A DNA stretch of 59,523 nucleotides from an uncultured Bacteroidota bacterium (GTDB taxonomy: Bacteria; Bacteroidota; Bacteroidia; Chitinophagales; Chitinophagaceae): positions 1 to 59,523 of the forward strand of contig CAIRES010000040.1 in assembly GCA_903877645.1 (NCBI GenBank). The letters are read 5' to 3'. The notes below the pieces were generated by a model. That model had not been told where the DNA came from, made no database searches, and saw only the letters and a list, made by a program, of their open reading frames with translations. Position numbers and translations under genes: made by a program. Every line of letters begins with the position of its first letter. The first letter of the stretch is position 1. This document shows, piece by piece, positions 27,468-36,430 of the stretch.

Positions 27468-29453
27468 CTATTTAGTGATCAGCAACCTGGCAGTTAACCT
27501 GTTACCTGATGCGGTATTGACATACAATATAGTATATACACCTGTAGCCAATTGAGCCACGTCAAGTGTTTCGTGCGGGTTATGGCAATTGGTTTGCGTA
27601 ACCACCCTGCCCAATGCATCAATTACCTGCAAAGTACCACTTACCTGCTGGATGCCTGCGATGTCCACATTCACCACATTCTGCGCAGGGTTAGGATAGG
27701 CATCTATAGATACCCCTCCTTCATTGATATTGCTGATACCTTCAGTCGCATTAATAACATAGAAATACTGTGAATACCCACAACCGAAGTCATTATTATA
27801 TGTACCTGCATACTGATAACCATTCATTGCAATGTTAGTATTCGGGAATTTTTTTACGTTTATGTAGCCGGCGTTAATACCTGCACTTGGGTTGGAATCC
27901 CAAACCCACCAATGAAGCCCGTCACAACTACTGTCGCTGATCACAAATTTATAACTACCTGATTTATTGATGGTGATCGTATCAGTGTAAATAACAGGAA
28001 TAGCCCCCACTGCATTAATAGACGCACCTGTACGCGAAGCGACGATATTATCATTAGCATCATATATGGCCCATGCCGTCTCGCTAATAGAACCGCCCGT
28101 TGCTGACGGTTCATCATTTGGCTTAAATATCACCTTGAAAGTTTGAGGCCATAGCGGCGCAGCCATGAATTGAGATGCCATAGTATTATTAGTAGCGTCT
28201 GCGTCTGCGACTCCATTTACGCTTTGTATCTGTGCCTGGAAGGTATATAGACCCGCAGTACCGGAAATAGTCAGATTCTGGGAAAGTGCCGGAAGCGATA
28301 TATCTGTCTCCTCCAATGAATTCAATGTGCCTACCCACGTATAAGTCTGTGTAGCAGAATCCTTGATTCCGTACTGAATAGTTATAGAATCTATCCTTGT
28401 AGATCCGGTATTCTTCACATGAATTATCGGGTTTCCAGAAGTAGGATTTTCCCTAAAGTGGTTCTCATTGTTTGTAGGAGCAATAATATCATCAAGAGAT
28501 GCATCGAGTGTTTTATTCATACCCCCATAGTAGATAAGTGTGCCATCTGTAGTATAACTACCTCCGCCTGTATAGGCATCAAACATCATGGCCACATTGA
28601 AAGACGAACCGGCAGTAATACCCGGAAGGTCGTGATAATTGGAATAAACCATTGCCCCAGGGCACCAGTTGCCGCGCTGGTACAACCAGGTTCCAGACTG
28701 CGGATATAGCTCGGCACTACCACAATTGTCTCTCCAAATAGCTTTCGTTGCTACTGATGTACCGTTCAGCATCACCTGGTAATTATGCGATGCAAATTCG
28801 CAACAGCCATTGGCATCACTACCGTGGCCGGTCACTGTAAATTTCAACGTGGAAGTTTGCGTACCAGTTGGCGCCGTCTCCGTCAAAGCAGGAAAATGTG
28901 TATTTATATCCGGAGTGCCACCATAGCCCCAACTACCGTCCCACAGGCGGTGTACAGCAATAGGTGTACGATCAGGAGTACCCTCGATAAATGCAAACTT
29001 GATATTAGCCGTAAATCCACCCGAATATCCTGAATAGAAAATACGCATAAACTCAGCACCATGCAGAAGTGTAGCGTATTCCGTAACATCATATACATAA
29101 TGCTGCTGCCAGGTCCATGGTGTTCGGGGTGCACCTGCATTGGCGTATGGAGTGATCAATCTGCCTATCTCCAACGTATCGCCTCCGGGCACCATCAGAT
29201 AGTTTTGTACTGTGTAATCCCAATCGCCGCAATAACCTGAACCGCCGCACATGTGTTTGCCCAAAGTAAAGATCATGTAAATTTTTCGGTAAGTAATCCC
29301 CGTTGTTGTGGGGAAAGAAACGAGGCTGTCATAATTGCCATAGCCATCCAGGTTCGTAATATTGGCCTGTACCCATGTAGTATCTCCGGGTGCAGCTTTT
29401 ACAAAACAGCTAAAGCCCATGATAAAAGCACACAAAATAAACGTCTTCTTCAT
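27468..29453 (-). CDS. PNGase F-like glycoamidase with T9SS C-terminal domain
   Basis: 661 residues from MKKTFILC (29453); the ATG at 29462 adds three residues. After a signal peptide comes a peptide-N-glycosidase F-related region (about 25-330): LGKHMCGGSGYCGDWDYTV, where an acidic residue near the CxxWD motif is catalytic in the Elizabethkingia enzyme, and 'CCEFASHNYQVMLNG' typical of the second jelly roll. A middle Ig-like region follows. The C-terminus 'YPNPAQNVVNVDI ... GVYTILYVNT..RLLITK' is a type IX secretion sorting domain, so it is exported to or beyond the surface. Likely releases N-glycans from glycoproteins; activity unproven. Confidence 0.85.
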   Translation of the reverse strand: MKKTFILCAFIMGFSCFVKAAPGDTTWVQANITNLDGYGNYDSLVSFPTTTGITYRKIYMIFTLGKHMCGGSGYCGDWDYTVQNYLMVPGGDTLEIGRLITPYANAGAPRTPWTWQQHYVYDVTEYATLLHGAEFMRIFYSGYSGGFTANIKFAFIEGTPDRTPIAVHRLWDGSWGYGGTPDINTHFPALTETAPTGTQTSTLKFTVTGHGSDANGCCEFASHNYQVMLNGTSVATKAIWRDNCGSAELYPQSGTWLYQRGNWCPGAMVYSNYHDLPGITAGSSFNVAMMFDAYTGGGSYTTDGTLIYYGGMNKTLDASLDDIIAPTNNENHFRENPTSGNPIIHVKNTGSTRIDSITIQYGIKDSATQTYTWVGTLNSLEETDISLPALSQNLTISGTAGLYTFQAQIQSVNGVADADATNNTMASQFMAAPLWPQTFKVIFKPNDEPSATGGSISETAWAIYDANDNIVASRTGASINAVGAIPVIYTDTITINKSGSYKFVISDSSCDGLHWWVWDSNPSAGINAGYINVKKFPNTNIAMNGYQYAGTYNNDFGCGYSQYFYVINATEGISNINEGGVSIDAYPNPAQNVVNVDIAGIQQVSGTLQVIDALGRVVTQTNCHNPHETLDVAQLATGVYTILYVNTASGNRLTARLLITK

Positions 29454-29541
29454 CTGTATCATATATTAAGCGTTAAAGGTACGGGTTTTCTATTTTAACA
29501 ATATTGCTTAAAAAAAATAGTAATCTGTTGTATATAAGTCG

Positions 29542-29549
29542 TACCTTTG
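29542..29549 (+). promoter_or_regulatory. -7 box upstream of der
   Basis: TACCTTTG fits the Bacteroidota -7 box, 21 bases before the ATG. The T-rich upstream sequence lacks a well-spaced TTTG. An A-rich run (29556-29569) sits directly before the start. Confidence 0.45.
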
Positions 29550-29570
29550 CACGCTTAAAAAAAAATAAAA

Positions 29571-30902
29571 ATGCCAGGTTTTACAGTTGCTATTGTGGGA
29601 AGGCCGAATGTGGGGAAGTCCACCTTATTCAATCGCTTATTAGAGCAGCGAAAGGCTATAGTGGATGACCAGAGTGGGGTGACCCGCGACAGGCAGTACG
29701 GCATAGCCGACTGGAATGGTAAAACATTTAATGTAATAGATACAGGTGGGTTTGTAGCCAAATCGGACGATGTCTTTGAAAAGGAGATACGCAAACAGGT
29801 GCTTATAGCCCTTGACGAGGCAGACCTGATACTGTTTGTGACAGATACTACCACTGGCATCACCACCTATGATGAGGATATGGCCGATGTGCTGCGCCGC
29901 AGTTCCAAGCCTGTATTGCTGATCGTGAATAAGGTTGATAACCATGAGCGGTCTTTATATGCCACCGAGTTTTATTCGCTTGGTTTTGACCACACCTTCT
30001 TTCTGTCCTGCATATCAGGCAGCGGCACAGGTGAGATGCTCGATGAGATAGTAGTGCACATAAAAGACGAAGATGATGCCGCTGATGTGGTATTGGATGC
30101 AGAAGGCATCCCGGTACCTAAATTTGCCATCATAGGCCAGCCAAATGCAGGCAAGTCTACCCTGCTGAATGCGCTGGTGAGCCAGGAGCGTACTATTGTA
30201 TCGGATGTGGCGGGTACAACAAGGGATACTATACATACGCACTACAAACTGTTTGGTAAAGAATTTGTGCTGATAGATACAGCCGGTATCCGCAAGAAGA
30301 AGAATGTACATGAAGACCTGGAATTCTACTCGGTAATACGTGCCATAAGGGCCATGGACGAGGCTGATGTATGTATGCTGCTGATAGATGCCCAGAATGG
30401 CGTTACGGCGCAGGATGTAAGCATCTTCAGCCTGGCCACCCGCAAGGGAAAGGGCATAGTGCTGCTGGTGAACAAATGGGACCTGGTAGAAAACAAACAG
30501 ACCAATACCGCCCGCGATGTAGAAAAAGAGATCAAAGAGAAGTTACAGCCATTCACCGATGTGCCGATCATCTTTGTATCTGCGCTTGAAAAAACAAGGA
30601 TATTCCAGGCAATGGAGAAGGCGCTGGAGGTGAATGAGAACCGACATCGCCGCATCGCTACGTCAGTACTCAACGAAATCATGCTAAAGGAAATAGAGCG
30701 CTACCCGCCGCCAATGGCGCGTGGATATAATGTGACCATCAAGTTTGTGCAGCAAGTGCCTACAGCGGTGCCATCGTTCGCGTTCTTTAGTAATCACCCC
30801 GACTCAGTAAAAGAACCTTACAAACACTTCTTGGAAAACAAGATCCGTTCCCACTTTAATTTCAGTGGCGTACCAGTGCGTATATTCCTCAGAAAAAAGT
30901 AA
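29571..30902 (+). CDS. der: Ribosome biogenesis GTPase Der (EngA)
   Basis: 443 residues with two tandem GTPase domains: G1 GRPNVGKST, G3 DTGG, G4 NKVD, then the second G1 GQPNAGKST, G3 DTAG, G4 NKWD. The C-terminal KH-like domain (about 355-443) ends VPVRIFLRKK. Der is needed for 50S subunit maturation in the cytoplasm. rimO follows 51 bases downstream, giving a translation-related pair. Confidence 0.97.
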   Translation: MPGFTVAIVGRPNVGKSTLFNRLLEQRKAIVDDQSGVTRDRQYGIADWNGKTFNVIDTGGFVAKSDDVFEKEIRKQVLIALDEADLILFVTDTTTGITTYDEDMADVLRRSSKPVLLIVNKVDNHERSLYATEFYSLGFDHTFFLSCISGSGTGEMLDEIVVHIKDEDDAADVVLDAEGIPVPKFAIIGQPNAGKSTLLNALVSQERTIVSDVAGTTRDTIHTHYKLFGKEFVLIDTAGIRKKKNVHEDLEFYSVIRAIRAMDEADVCMLLIDAQNGVTAQDVSIFSLATRKGKGIVLLVNKWDLVENKQTNTARDVEKEIKEKLQPFTDVPIIFVSALEKTRIFQAMEKALEVNENRHRRIATSVLNEIMLKEIERYPPPMARGYNVTIKFVQQVPTAVPSFAFFSNHPDSVKEPYKHFLENKIRSHFNFSGVPVRIFLRKK

Positions 30903-30953
30903 CAATACCCACGACTTTATACTTTCTACTTAAGACTTTAGACCATATAAACT

Positions 30954-32261
30954 GTGAAAACGAGGACACTACATAAAGACAAAGTAAACATCATTACCCT
31001 TGGATGTTCTAAGAATATGGTGGATAGTGAAGCGCTTGGTGGCCAGCTGAATGCTAATGGCATAGACGTGACGCATGAGAACAACAAGCTGGATCATAAT
31101 ATAGTAGTAGTCAACACCTGTGGCTTTATAGATAAAGCAAAAGAAGAAAGCGTAAATACCATATTGGAACAAGTGGCGCTGAAGCGCAAAGGCAAGCTGG
31201 ACAAAGTGTATGTAACAGGCTGCCTGAGCGAGCGCTACCGCAATGACCTGCTGAAAGAAATACCCGAGGTGGATGCATGGTTTGGCACAATGGAGTTGCC
31301 CATGATACTGAAGCAATTCAATGCCGATTACAAGGCAGAATTGATAGGCGAACGACTACTAAGCACACCAAAGCACTACGCATATCTGAAAATATCAGAA
31401 GGCTGCAATCGTACCTGCTCCTTTTGCGCCATACCGCTGATGCGGGGCGGCCATGTATCCAAGACCATTGAAGAAGTAATAACAGAGGCTAAGAAGCTGG
31501 TGAGCATGGGCGTTAAGGAGATCATGCTTATAGCGCAGGAGCTTACCTACTACGGCCTCGACATTTATAAGAAACGTGCACTGCCAGACCTGATGAAACA
31601 TCTGTCGGACATACCCGGCCTGCAATGGATACGCCTGCACTATGCCTACCCTTCCAAATTCCCGCTGGAGATACTGGATGTAATGCGCGAGCGCGATAAC
31701 ATCTGCAACTACCTGGACATGCCACTGCAACACATATCCAATAATATGCTACAGGCTATGAAGCGCCAGATAACGAGGGAAGAGATAACTGACCTTATAG
31801 CCAATGTGCGCGACCGTGTACCGGGCATCTGCGTACGCACCACACTGATAGCCGGCTTCCCCGGAGAGACGCGTGATGACGTAGAAGACCTCAAGCAGTT
31901 CCTCGTGGATACCCGACTCGACCGCGTGGGCATCTTCACTTATTCGCACGAAGAGAATACGACTGCGCACGACCTTGCCGACAACATACCTGCCGAAGAG
32001 AAAGAAGCCCGCGCGCAGGAAATAATGGAAGTGCAGCAGGAGATATCTTACGAAAAGAACCAGGAGAAAATAGGTAACACCTACAAAGTGATCATAGACA
32101 AGAAAGAAGCAGGCCGCTACCTGGGCCGCACGGAATTTGACAGCGTGGAAGTGGATAACGAAGTAGTGATACCGGCTGACAAGCCATTGCCTATAGGTGA
32201 CTTTGTGAACGTAAAGATCACCAAAGCATTTGATTATGACCTCGAAGGTGAGGTTGTTTAA
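30954..32261 (+). CDS. rimO: Ribosomal protein S12 methylthiotransferase RimO
   Basis: 435 residues from a GTG start. Radical SAM methylthiotransferase: an N-terminal MTTase domain (ITLGCSKNMVDSEALGG with Cys; NTCGFI; TGCLSERY), the radical SAM motif CNRTCSFC (C151, C155, C158) and a C-terminal TRAM domain. It methylthiolates a conserved Asp of ribosomal protein S12. The 'KNMVDSE' variant distinguishes RimO from MiaB. Probably co-transcribed with der. Confidence 0.95.
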   Translation: MKTRTLHKDKVNIITLGCSKNMVDSEALGGQLNANGIDVTHENNKLDHNIVVVNTCGFIDKAKEESVNTILEQVALKRKGKLDKVYVTGCLSERYRNDLLKEIPEVDAWFGTMELPMILKQFNADYKAELIGERLLSTPKHYAYLKISEGCNRTCSFCAIPLMRGGHVSKTIEEVITEAKKLVSMGVKEIMLIAQELTYYGLDIYKKRALPDLMKHLSDIPGLQWIRLHYAYPSKFPLEILDVMRERDNICNYLDMPLQHISNNMLQAMKRQITREEITDLIANVRDRVPGICVRTTLIAGFPGETRDDVEDLKQFLVDTRLDRVGIFTYSHEENTTAHDLADNIPAEEKEARAQEIMEVQQEISYEKNQEKIGNTYKVIIDKKEAGRYLGRTEFDSVEVDNEVVIPADKPLPIGDFVNVKITKAFDYDLEGEVV

Positions 32262-32321
32262 AATAGTTATTTTCCAGATTGCGTTAGCCTGGTTTTTGTA
32301 AGTATCCAATAAAAAACAACC

Positions 32322-32533
32322 ATGCGCATAATTGGCATAGTACTCATCGTTATCGGCATCCTGATGTTTGTCTTTACGGGCATCAATTATCAAACAGAAA
32401 AAGGGTAGCGGATATAGGCCCTATAAAAATAGACAAGAAAGAGAATCATCGTTTTGGGTGGCCTGCTTATGCGGGTTGTGTTGCGGTATTGGCGGGTGTG
32501 GCGGTGCTGGCAACGGGGAAGAAAGATGCGTAA
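32322..32533 (+). pseudogene. Frameshifted two-TM small membrane protein
   Basis: From ATG at 32322 the frame reads MRIIGIVLIVIGILMFVF, TGINYQTEKG, then TAG at 32406. In the -1 frame the sequence continues without a gap as VADIGPIKIDKKENHRFGWP and then a second membrane segment ending ATGKKDA at TAA 32531-32533. Together they make one coherent protein of about 70 residues with two TM segments around a polar 'DIGPI.I.K..NH..GWP' loop, a layout I recognise from small Bacteroidota membrane proteins. One base is missing in the AAAAAGGG run (32398-32405). It could be a true mutation, an assembly error or, less likely, programmed -1 frameshifting. Confidence 0.65.
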
Positions 32534-32580
32534 GTATCTACAGACACTTTCTATTATCAATTTAAATCGGCAAGAATTCT

Positions 32581-32588
32581 TATTTTTG
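32581..32588 (+). promoter_or_regulatory. -7 box of the toxin-antitoxin operon
   Basis: TATTTTTG fits TAnnTTTG, 15 bases before the antitoxin ATG at 32604. Confidence 0.4.
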
Positions 32589-32603
32589 TATAAACATCGT
32601 AGC

Positions 32604-32849
32604 ATGGGTGTAGCAATAAAGTCTTTGGATATACAAATAAATGGTTACCTGGCGGTATTAAATACCCGCCAAAAAAAAGCATTGCTAACCGTAGCCAAAA
32701 CCTTTGCTGAAGAAACTGATGATAGCGGATATAGCGATGAATTTAAGAGAGAATTAGATAGCAGGTATGAAGAATACATGAGTGGCGGCAAATTGATCAG
32801 TGAGGCAGAAGCCAATAAGCGTATTCGTAAGATCATTAAAGGAAAGTAA
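32604..32849 (+). CDS. Antitoxin of a ParE/RelE-type module
   Basis: 81 residues from the ATG at 32604 (MGVAIKSLDIQINGYL); an upstream-extended frame from 32454 overlaps the frameshifted gene and is not credible. A short, charged, mostly helical protein (TRQKKALLTVAKTFAEET, then SGGKLISEAEANKRIRKIIKG) as in addiction-module antitoxins of Bacteroidota. Its stop overlaps the toxin start (TAATG, 32847-32851), the classical coupling. It should bind and neutralise the toxin and repress its own promoter; both are inferred from the family. Confidence 0.75.
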   Translation: MGVAIKSLDIQINGYLAVLNTRQKKALLTVAKTFAEETDDSGYSDEFKRELDSRYEEYMSGGKLISEAEANKRIRKIIKGK

Positions 32850-33148
32850 TGTCTTACACTATTGCATACCAGGAACGAGCATTAGCAGATTATGAAGCTA
32901 TCGTGTCATGGTATAGGGAAAAGAGTGAGCGCGCTGCTGAAAATTTTGAAAAAGAAGTTACAGATAAAATAAACACACTACGTGTACAACCTGAAAATTT
33001 CAAGAAAACATACAGGCGATTTCATGAAGCGATCCTTAAAAAATATCCTTACAGCATAGTGTATCTCATTAATGAAAAGGAAAGCTGCGTAATTATCTCT
33101 TCTATCTTTCATCACAGTCGCAATCCTAAAAAAAAGTACAAGCGATAA
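32849..33148 (+). CDS. RelE/ParE family toxin
   Basis: 99 residues: 'SYTIAYQERALADYEAIVSWY' opening strand and helices, a middle INTLRVQPENFKKTYRRFHEA segment, KKYPYSIVYLINEK and the closing strand CVIISSIFHHSRNP. This is the ParE/RelE fold, with the C-terminal 'HHSRNP' characteristic. ParE members poison gyrase and RelE members cut mRNA on the ribosome; the sequence does not say which. It ends 12 bases from the convergent dprA gene. Confidence 0.88.
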   Translation: MSYTIAYQERALADYEAIVSWYREKSERAAENFEKEVTDKINTLRVQPENFKKTYRRFHEAILKKYPYSIVYLINEKESCVIISSIFHHSRNPKKKYKR

Positions 33149-33160
33149 GAATTCACCTCC

Positions 33161-34276
33161 TCAATACATCCTATAAAATTTCCCTGGTAGTGTTTTGATC
33201 ACTCCCTGCATTTCCAGTTGCAGGAGGGTGGCGGCGAGCATGGAGCTTTGCAGGCCGGTGTGGTGAAAGAGTTCATCGGCATGTACGCTGTCCTTGGTCT
33301 GAAGCAGGTCCACGATCCTTTGCTCATCATTGGTAAGGTGCAGGAATAGTTGCTTTTGCACGGCCTTGGGCTTGCCGTCCTTCCAGTTCATCATTTCTAT
33401 AAGGTCATCGGCATTAGTGATCAGTGCGGCAATGTTGGTGCGTATCAGCTCGTTGCAGCCGGCGCTGCGGCTGTCGTTCACCCTGCCAGGGAAGGAGGCC
33501 ACCTCGCGGTTGTAGCCACTGGCTATGTGCGCGGTAATGAGCGAGCCACCTGTAGCATGGCTTTCCACTACTACAGTCACATCGCTCATACCTGCCACTA
33601 TGCGGTTGCGCATCGGGAAGTTCGTTTTATCCGGCAATGTATCTGATGGAAACTCGGCAAGTATGCCCCCATGCTCCATCATTTGCTCTGATAACCCTTT
33701 GTGGGTATGCGGGTACATCCGGTCCAGCCCGTGACCCAGCACACCGACCGTAGGTATACCCAGTTGTACCGACTTCTTATGCGCTATCGCATCAATACCT
33801 AGCGCCAGCCCGCTTACCACCAATACATTATCGAGTACCTGAAGACCTTCTACCAGTTCTTCACACAGTTTCTGCCCGTAATCTGTATTCTTTCGTGTGC
33901 CCACTATGGCTACTATCTTCGTCGTATCAAGGTCGGCATTGCCTTTGTGGAAGAGCACCAGGGGTGCATCATTACAGTTGGCCAGGCGCTTGGGATACTC
34001 CCGGTTCACACTGAATGTCCTGATGTCGTGTTTAACGACAAATGCAAGTTCCTTTTCCGCATGCTTCATTACTTCCTCGTCCCTGAAACCTTTTGCTTTT
34101 ACCTCACCTATGCCTTCTACGTTCTTTAGTTCCTTGAGCGGCGTTTTGAAGATCGCCTTTGCATCGCCAAAATGCTCCAGTAATGCCCGGCCCATTTTAG
34201 CGCCTATACCCGGCACAAAAGTGAGCGCTAATTCATAAAATAGTTCTTCGTGTTCGTCTTTATAGCTGGTATTCAT
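33161..34276 (-). CDS. dprA: DNA-processing protein DprA
   Basis: 371 residues from the ATG at 34276 (MNTSYKDEHEELFYELAL); a longer open frame to 34510 only adds a hydrophobic stretch covering the divergent gene and is rejected. Domains: a helix-hairpin-helix region (VPGIGAKMGRALLEHFG, NVEGIGEVKAKGF), the Rossmann-like DprA core (IVAIVGTRKNTDYGQ, SGLALGIDAIAHKKSV, GVLGHGLDRMYP, FPMRNRIVAGMSDVTVVVE) and a winged-helix C-terminus. DprA loads RecA on incoming single-stranded DNA during transformation. With the TfoX-like gene at 46210 it hints at competence. Confidence 0.95.
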   Translation of the reverse strand: MNTSYKDEHEELFYELALTFVPGIGAKMGRALLEHFGDAKAIFKTPLKELKNVEGIGEVKAKGFRDEEVMKHAEKELAFVVKHDIRTFSVNREYPKRLANCNDAPLVLFHKGNADLDTTKIVAIVGTRKNTDYGQKLCEELVEGLQVLDNVLVVSGLALGIDAIAHKKSVQLGIPTVGVLGHGLDRMYPHTHKGLSEQMMEHGGILAEFPSDTLPDKTNFPMRNRIVAGMSDVTVVVESHATGGSLITAHIASGYNREVASFPGRVNDSRSAGCNELIRTNIAALITNADDLIEMMNWKDGKPKAVQKQLFLHLTNDEQRIVDLLQTKDSVHADELFHHTGLQSSMLAATLLQLEMQGVIKTLPGKFYRMY

Positions 34277-34336
34277 CTTGATTGGGCGATCAGTTTTGGG
34301 ATGTCGAAAATATAAAGTTGCCTGCGATTCTACAAA

Positions 34337-34368
34337 TTGAATTTTATTAAAGGCATAGATTATCTTTG
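34337..34368 (+). promoter_or_regulatory. Promoter of the DUF6438 gene
   Basis: TTG (34337-34339) and TATCTTTG (34361-34368) with 21 bases between, 20 bases before the ATG at 34389. Confidence 0.5.
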
Positions 34369-34388
34369 AGGCTATCAAACTCCACAAA

Positions 34389-34877
34389 ATGAAGCAGGCA
34401 GGTATCGTTATCCTATTATTATTGGCTATTTCTGTGTCGGCAAAACAGCATAAGCACAAAAAGAAAAAAGCAAAGACTAATGGGATCACCTCTATGGCCA
34501 TGCGCCGCACTGCCTGTTTCGGACGCTGTCCTGATTACTCGATAGAGGTAAACCAGGACGGCACCGCTACCTATACCGCCAGGATGTTTAACCAGGATAC
34601 AGGTACTTTTACAAAGAAGATAGGCACGGCAAAAGCAATGGAAATATTGGCGCAAGCCGCTGCTTACCGTATAGACACCTGCCGCAACCGCTATGAAAGC
34701 CGCGCACAGGACCTGCCGGGCCTCATGTACACCATTCAGTACAAGGATTCGACAAAGATGATACAGAATGCCAATTTCGGGCCTGCTATGTTCAGAAAGC
34801 TGGCAGAAACTATGGATGGACTGGTCAATAAAAAAGTGGATAATAGCTGGACTAAGATCAGCAATCACGGAAAATAA
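34389..34877 (+). CDS. Exported DUF6438 domain protein
   Basis: 162 residues. Signal peptide (MKQAGIVILLLLAISVSA), a short Lys/His-rich stretch, and then one domain opening with the DUF6438 signature 'AMRRTACFGRCPDYSIEVNQDGTATYTA' (two Cys in CFGRCP) and ending around KLAETMDGLV. Function unknown; periplasmic by the signal. It ends at a bidirectional hairpin shared with the ferredoxin gene. Confidence 0.85.
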   Translation: MKQAGIVILLLLAISVSAKQHKHKKKKAKTNGITSMAMRRTACFGRCPDYSIEVNQDGTATYTARMFNQDTGTFTKKIGTAKAMEILAQAAAYRIDTCRNRYESRAQDLPGLMYTIQYKDSTKMIQNANFGPAMFRKLAETMDGLVNKKVDNSWTKISNHGK

Positions 34878-34878
34878 T

Positions 34879-34914
34879 AAAGAAACAGCCCTTATTGGTA
34901 TGGGCTGTTTCTTT
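34879..34914. terminator. Bidirectional terminator
   Basis: A perfect 13-bp stem AAAGAAACAGCCC / GGGCTGTTTCTTT with a 10-base loop. The A and T runs at its edges give a U-tract in both directions, for the DUF6438 gene (plus) and the ferredoxin gene (minus). Confidence 0.88.
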
Positions 34915-34923
34915 TAAAGTATC

Positions 34924-35271
34924 TTAGAGATGTAATTTTTCCTTCTTTGCCAGTAGCTCGTCTACCGTTTCCCTGTACATTTCATCTGGTACGCAGCAGT
35001 CTACCGGGCACACAGCAGCACATTGTGGCTCCTCATGAAAACCCTGGCACTCTGTACATTTATTAGGGGTAATGTAGTAAATATCAACAGAAACAGGCTC
35101 ATGTGGTGTTTCTGCATCAGTCACAGTACCATCCATCAATCCATAAGTTCCTTTTACCGATGTGCCGTCCGCAATAGTCCATTCTACCCCACCCTCATAA
35201 ATTGCGTTATTCGGACATTCGGGTTCACATGCGCCACAATTGATACATTCATCCGTGATCTTAATAGCCAT
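34924..35271 (-). CDS. 4Fe-4S dicluster ferredoxin
   Basis: 115 residues. Two [4Fe-4S] motifs: CINCGACEPECP (C9, C12, C15, C19) and CTECQGFHEEPQCAAVCP with the longer spacing of the FdxA/YfhL-type ferredoxins. An insert of about 40 residues between them carries the EPVSVDIYYI strand. It is a cytoplasmic electron carrier. It is divergent from the acyl-CoA reductase-like gene at 35379, a pairing that may reflect shared regulation. Confidence 0.93.
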   Translation of the reverse strand: MAIKITDECINCGACEPECPNNAIYEGGVEWTIADGTSVKGTYGLMDGTVTDAETPHEPVSVDIYYITPNKCTECQGFHEEPQCAAVCPVDCCVPDEMYRETVDELLAKKEKLHL

Positions 35272-35301
35272 AGAAGTCTTTTAATTTAGTTTATGTGCGC
35301 A

Positions 35302-35309
35302 CAAAGTTA
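35302..35309 (-). promoter_or_regulatory. -7 box of the ferredoxin gene
   Basis: On the minus strand the box reads TAACTTTG, about 31 bases upstream of the ATG. Confidence 0.45.
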
Positions 35310-35378
35310 CAATTTCGCATCTAATTTTGCTACCACAAAAACCCGCTAAAGAAAGAAATATTACTTATATATCAATTT

Positions 35379-36386
35379 ATGTACGATAAAGATTTAATTC
35401 CTGTAAACAGAAGAATTGATTTGCTCAGCAACCTGGGTGCTTATATAGCGCTCAATGACGAAGCCTGGCAGGAAGCCTGTTACAGATCGGAGCAAGGAAA
35501 TGCCTGGTTTACACGTGCACATATAGATCATGCAGCTAAGACCATTGCGGAACAATACCTGCAACGTGAGAATCTTCAAAAATGGCTGGCCGGGTATACC
35601 CTCCCTGAAAACCCAAAAATAGTGGGAATAGTAATGGCAGGCAATATACCCCTTGTAGGTTTTCATGATTTCCTGTGCGGATTTATGAGCGGACATCGAC
35701 TGATGCTGAAACTCTCCTCAAAAGATGAAGTGCTGATGAAACACCTCATCGCTAAACTTGAAGAATGGGAGCCCGCAATTAAGGAGCAGGTAACCATTGC
35801 AGACCGGCTGAACAACTGCGACGCGTATATTGCAACGGGCAGCAATAACACCGCTCGATACTTTGAGCAATACTTTGGCAAATACCCGCATATTATTCGC
35901 AAGAACCGCACCTCCGTAGCCATATTGGATGGCGCAGAAACTGATGACGACCTGGCATTGCTGGCCGACGATGTGTATATGTATTATGGGCTTGGTTGCC
36001 GCAATGTCACACAAGTATGCGTACCCCGCGATTATGATTTTGCCCGCCTGCTCAACGCCTTCAATAAGAACAATGAGTATGCCGACCTGAATAAGTACAA
36101 GAACAACTACGACTACCACCTGGCCATATACTTGCTGAACCGGGTACCCTATATGAGCAATGAATCGCTGCTGATGGTAGAAAATGACCTGCCATTCTCG
36201 GCGGTGAGTGTTTTGCATTACCGGTTTTATGATGACAAAAGCACGCTGATAGAACAACTAAAGAATAATGAAGACATACAGGCCATTATAGGCGATGGAT
36301 TTGTGCCATTCGGGCAGTCCCAACAACCCTCACTAAGCGATTATGCCGATGGTGTAGATACCATGGCATTTTTGTGTGGATTGTAA
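35379..36386 (+). CDS. LuxC-like acyl-CoA reductase family protein
   Basis: 335 residues, shorter than classical LuxC (about 480) but with the core blocks: GIVMAGNIPLVGFHDFLCG, 'HRLMLKLSSKDEVLMKHL', AYIATGSNNTARYFEQYFG, RKNRTSVAILDG, and GLGCRNVTQVCVP with the presumed catalytic C207. The short form is the usual one in Bacteroidota. Such enzymes reduce acyl-CoA to aldehyde with NAD(P)H; the substrate here is unknown and the reaction is inferred. The nadE gene starts 44 bases after its end, with its own promoter. Confidence 0.82.
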   Translation: MYDKDLIPVNRRIDLLSNLGAYIALNDEAWQEACYRSEQGNAWFTRAHIDHAAKTIAEQYLQRENLQKWLAGYTLPENPKIVGIVMAGNIPLVGFHDFLCGFMSGHRLMLKLSSKDEVLMKHLIAKLEEWEPAIKEQVTIADRLNNCDAYIATGSNNTARYFEQYFGKYPHIIRKNRTSVAILDGAETDDDLALLADDVYMYYGLGCRNVTQVCVPRDYDFARLLNAFNKNNEYADLNKYKNNYDYHLAIYLLNRVPYMSNESLLMVENDLPFSAVSVLHYRFYDDKSTLIEQLKNNEDIQAIIGDGFVPFGQSQQPSLSDYADGVDTMAFLCGL

Positions 36387-36409
36387 ATGCCGTCATTCAG
36401 CTAACTTTG
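36381..36409 (+). promoter_or_regulatory. Promoter of nadE
   Basis: TTG (36381-36383), 18 bases, then TAACTTTG (36402-36409). The -33 part overlaps the last codon of the upstream gene. It lies 21 bases before the ATG. Confidence 0.5.
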
Positions 36410-36430
36410 TAAAGAACTGCAGAACTATCA

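Noticed and set aside
31749-32393. 214-codon minus-strand frame over rimO
   Set aside because: It covers a clear RimO gene; aromatic-rich shadow composition, no motif.
34277-34510. Extended N-terminus of DprA
   Set aside because: The added 78 residues contain a hydrophobic stretch with no DprA counterpart and overlap the divergent gene and its promoter.
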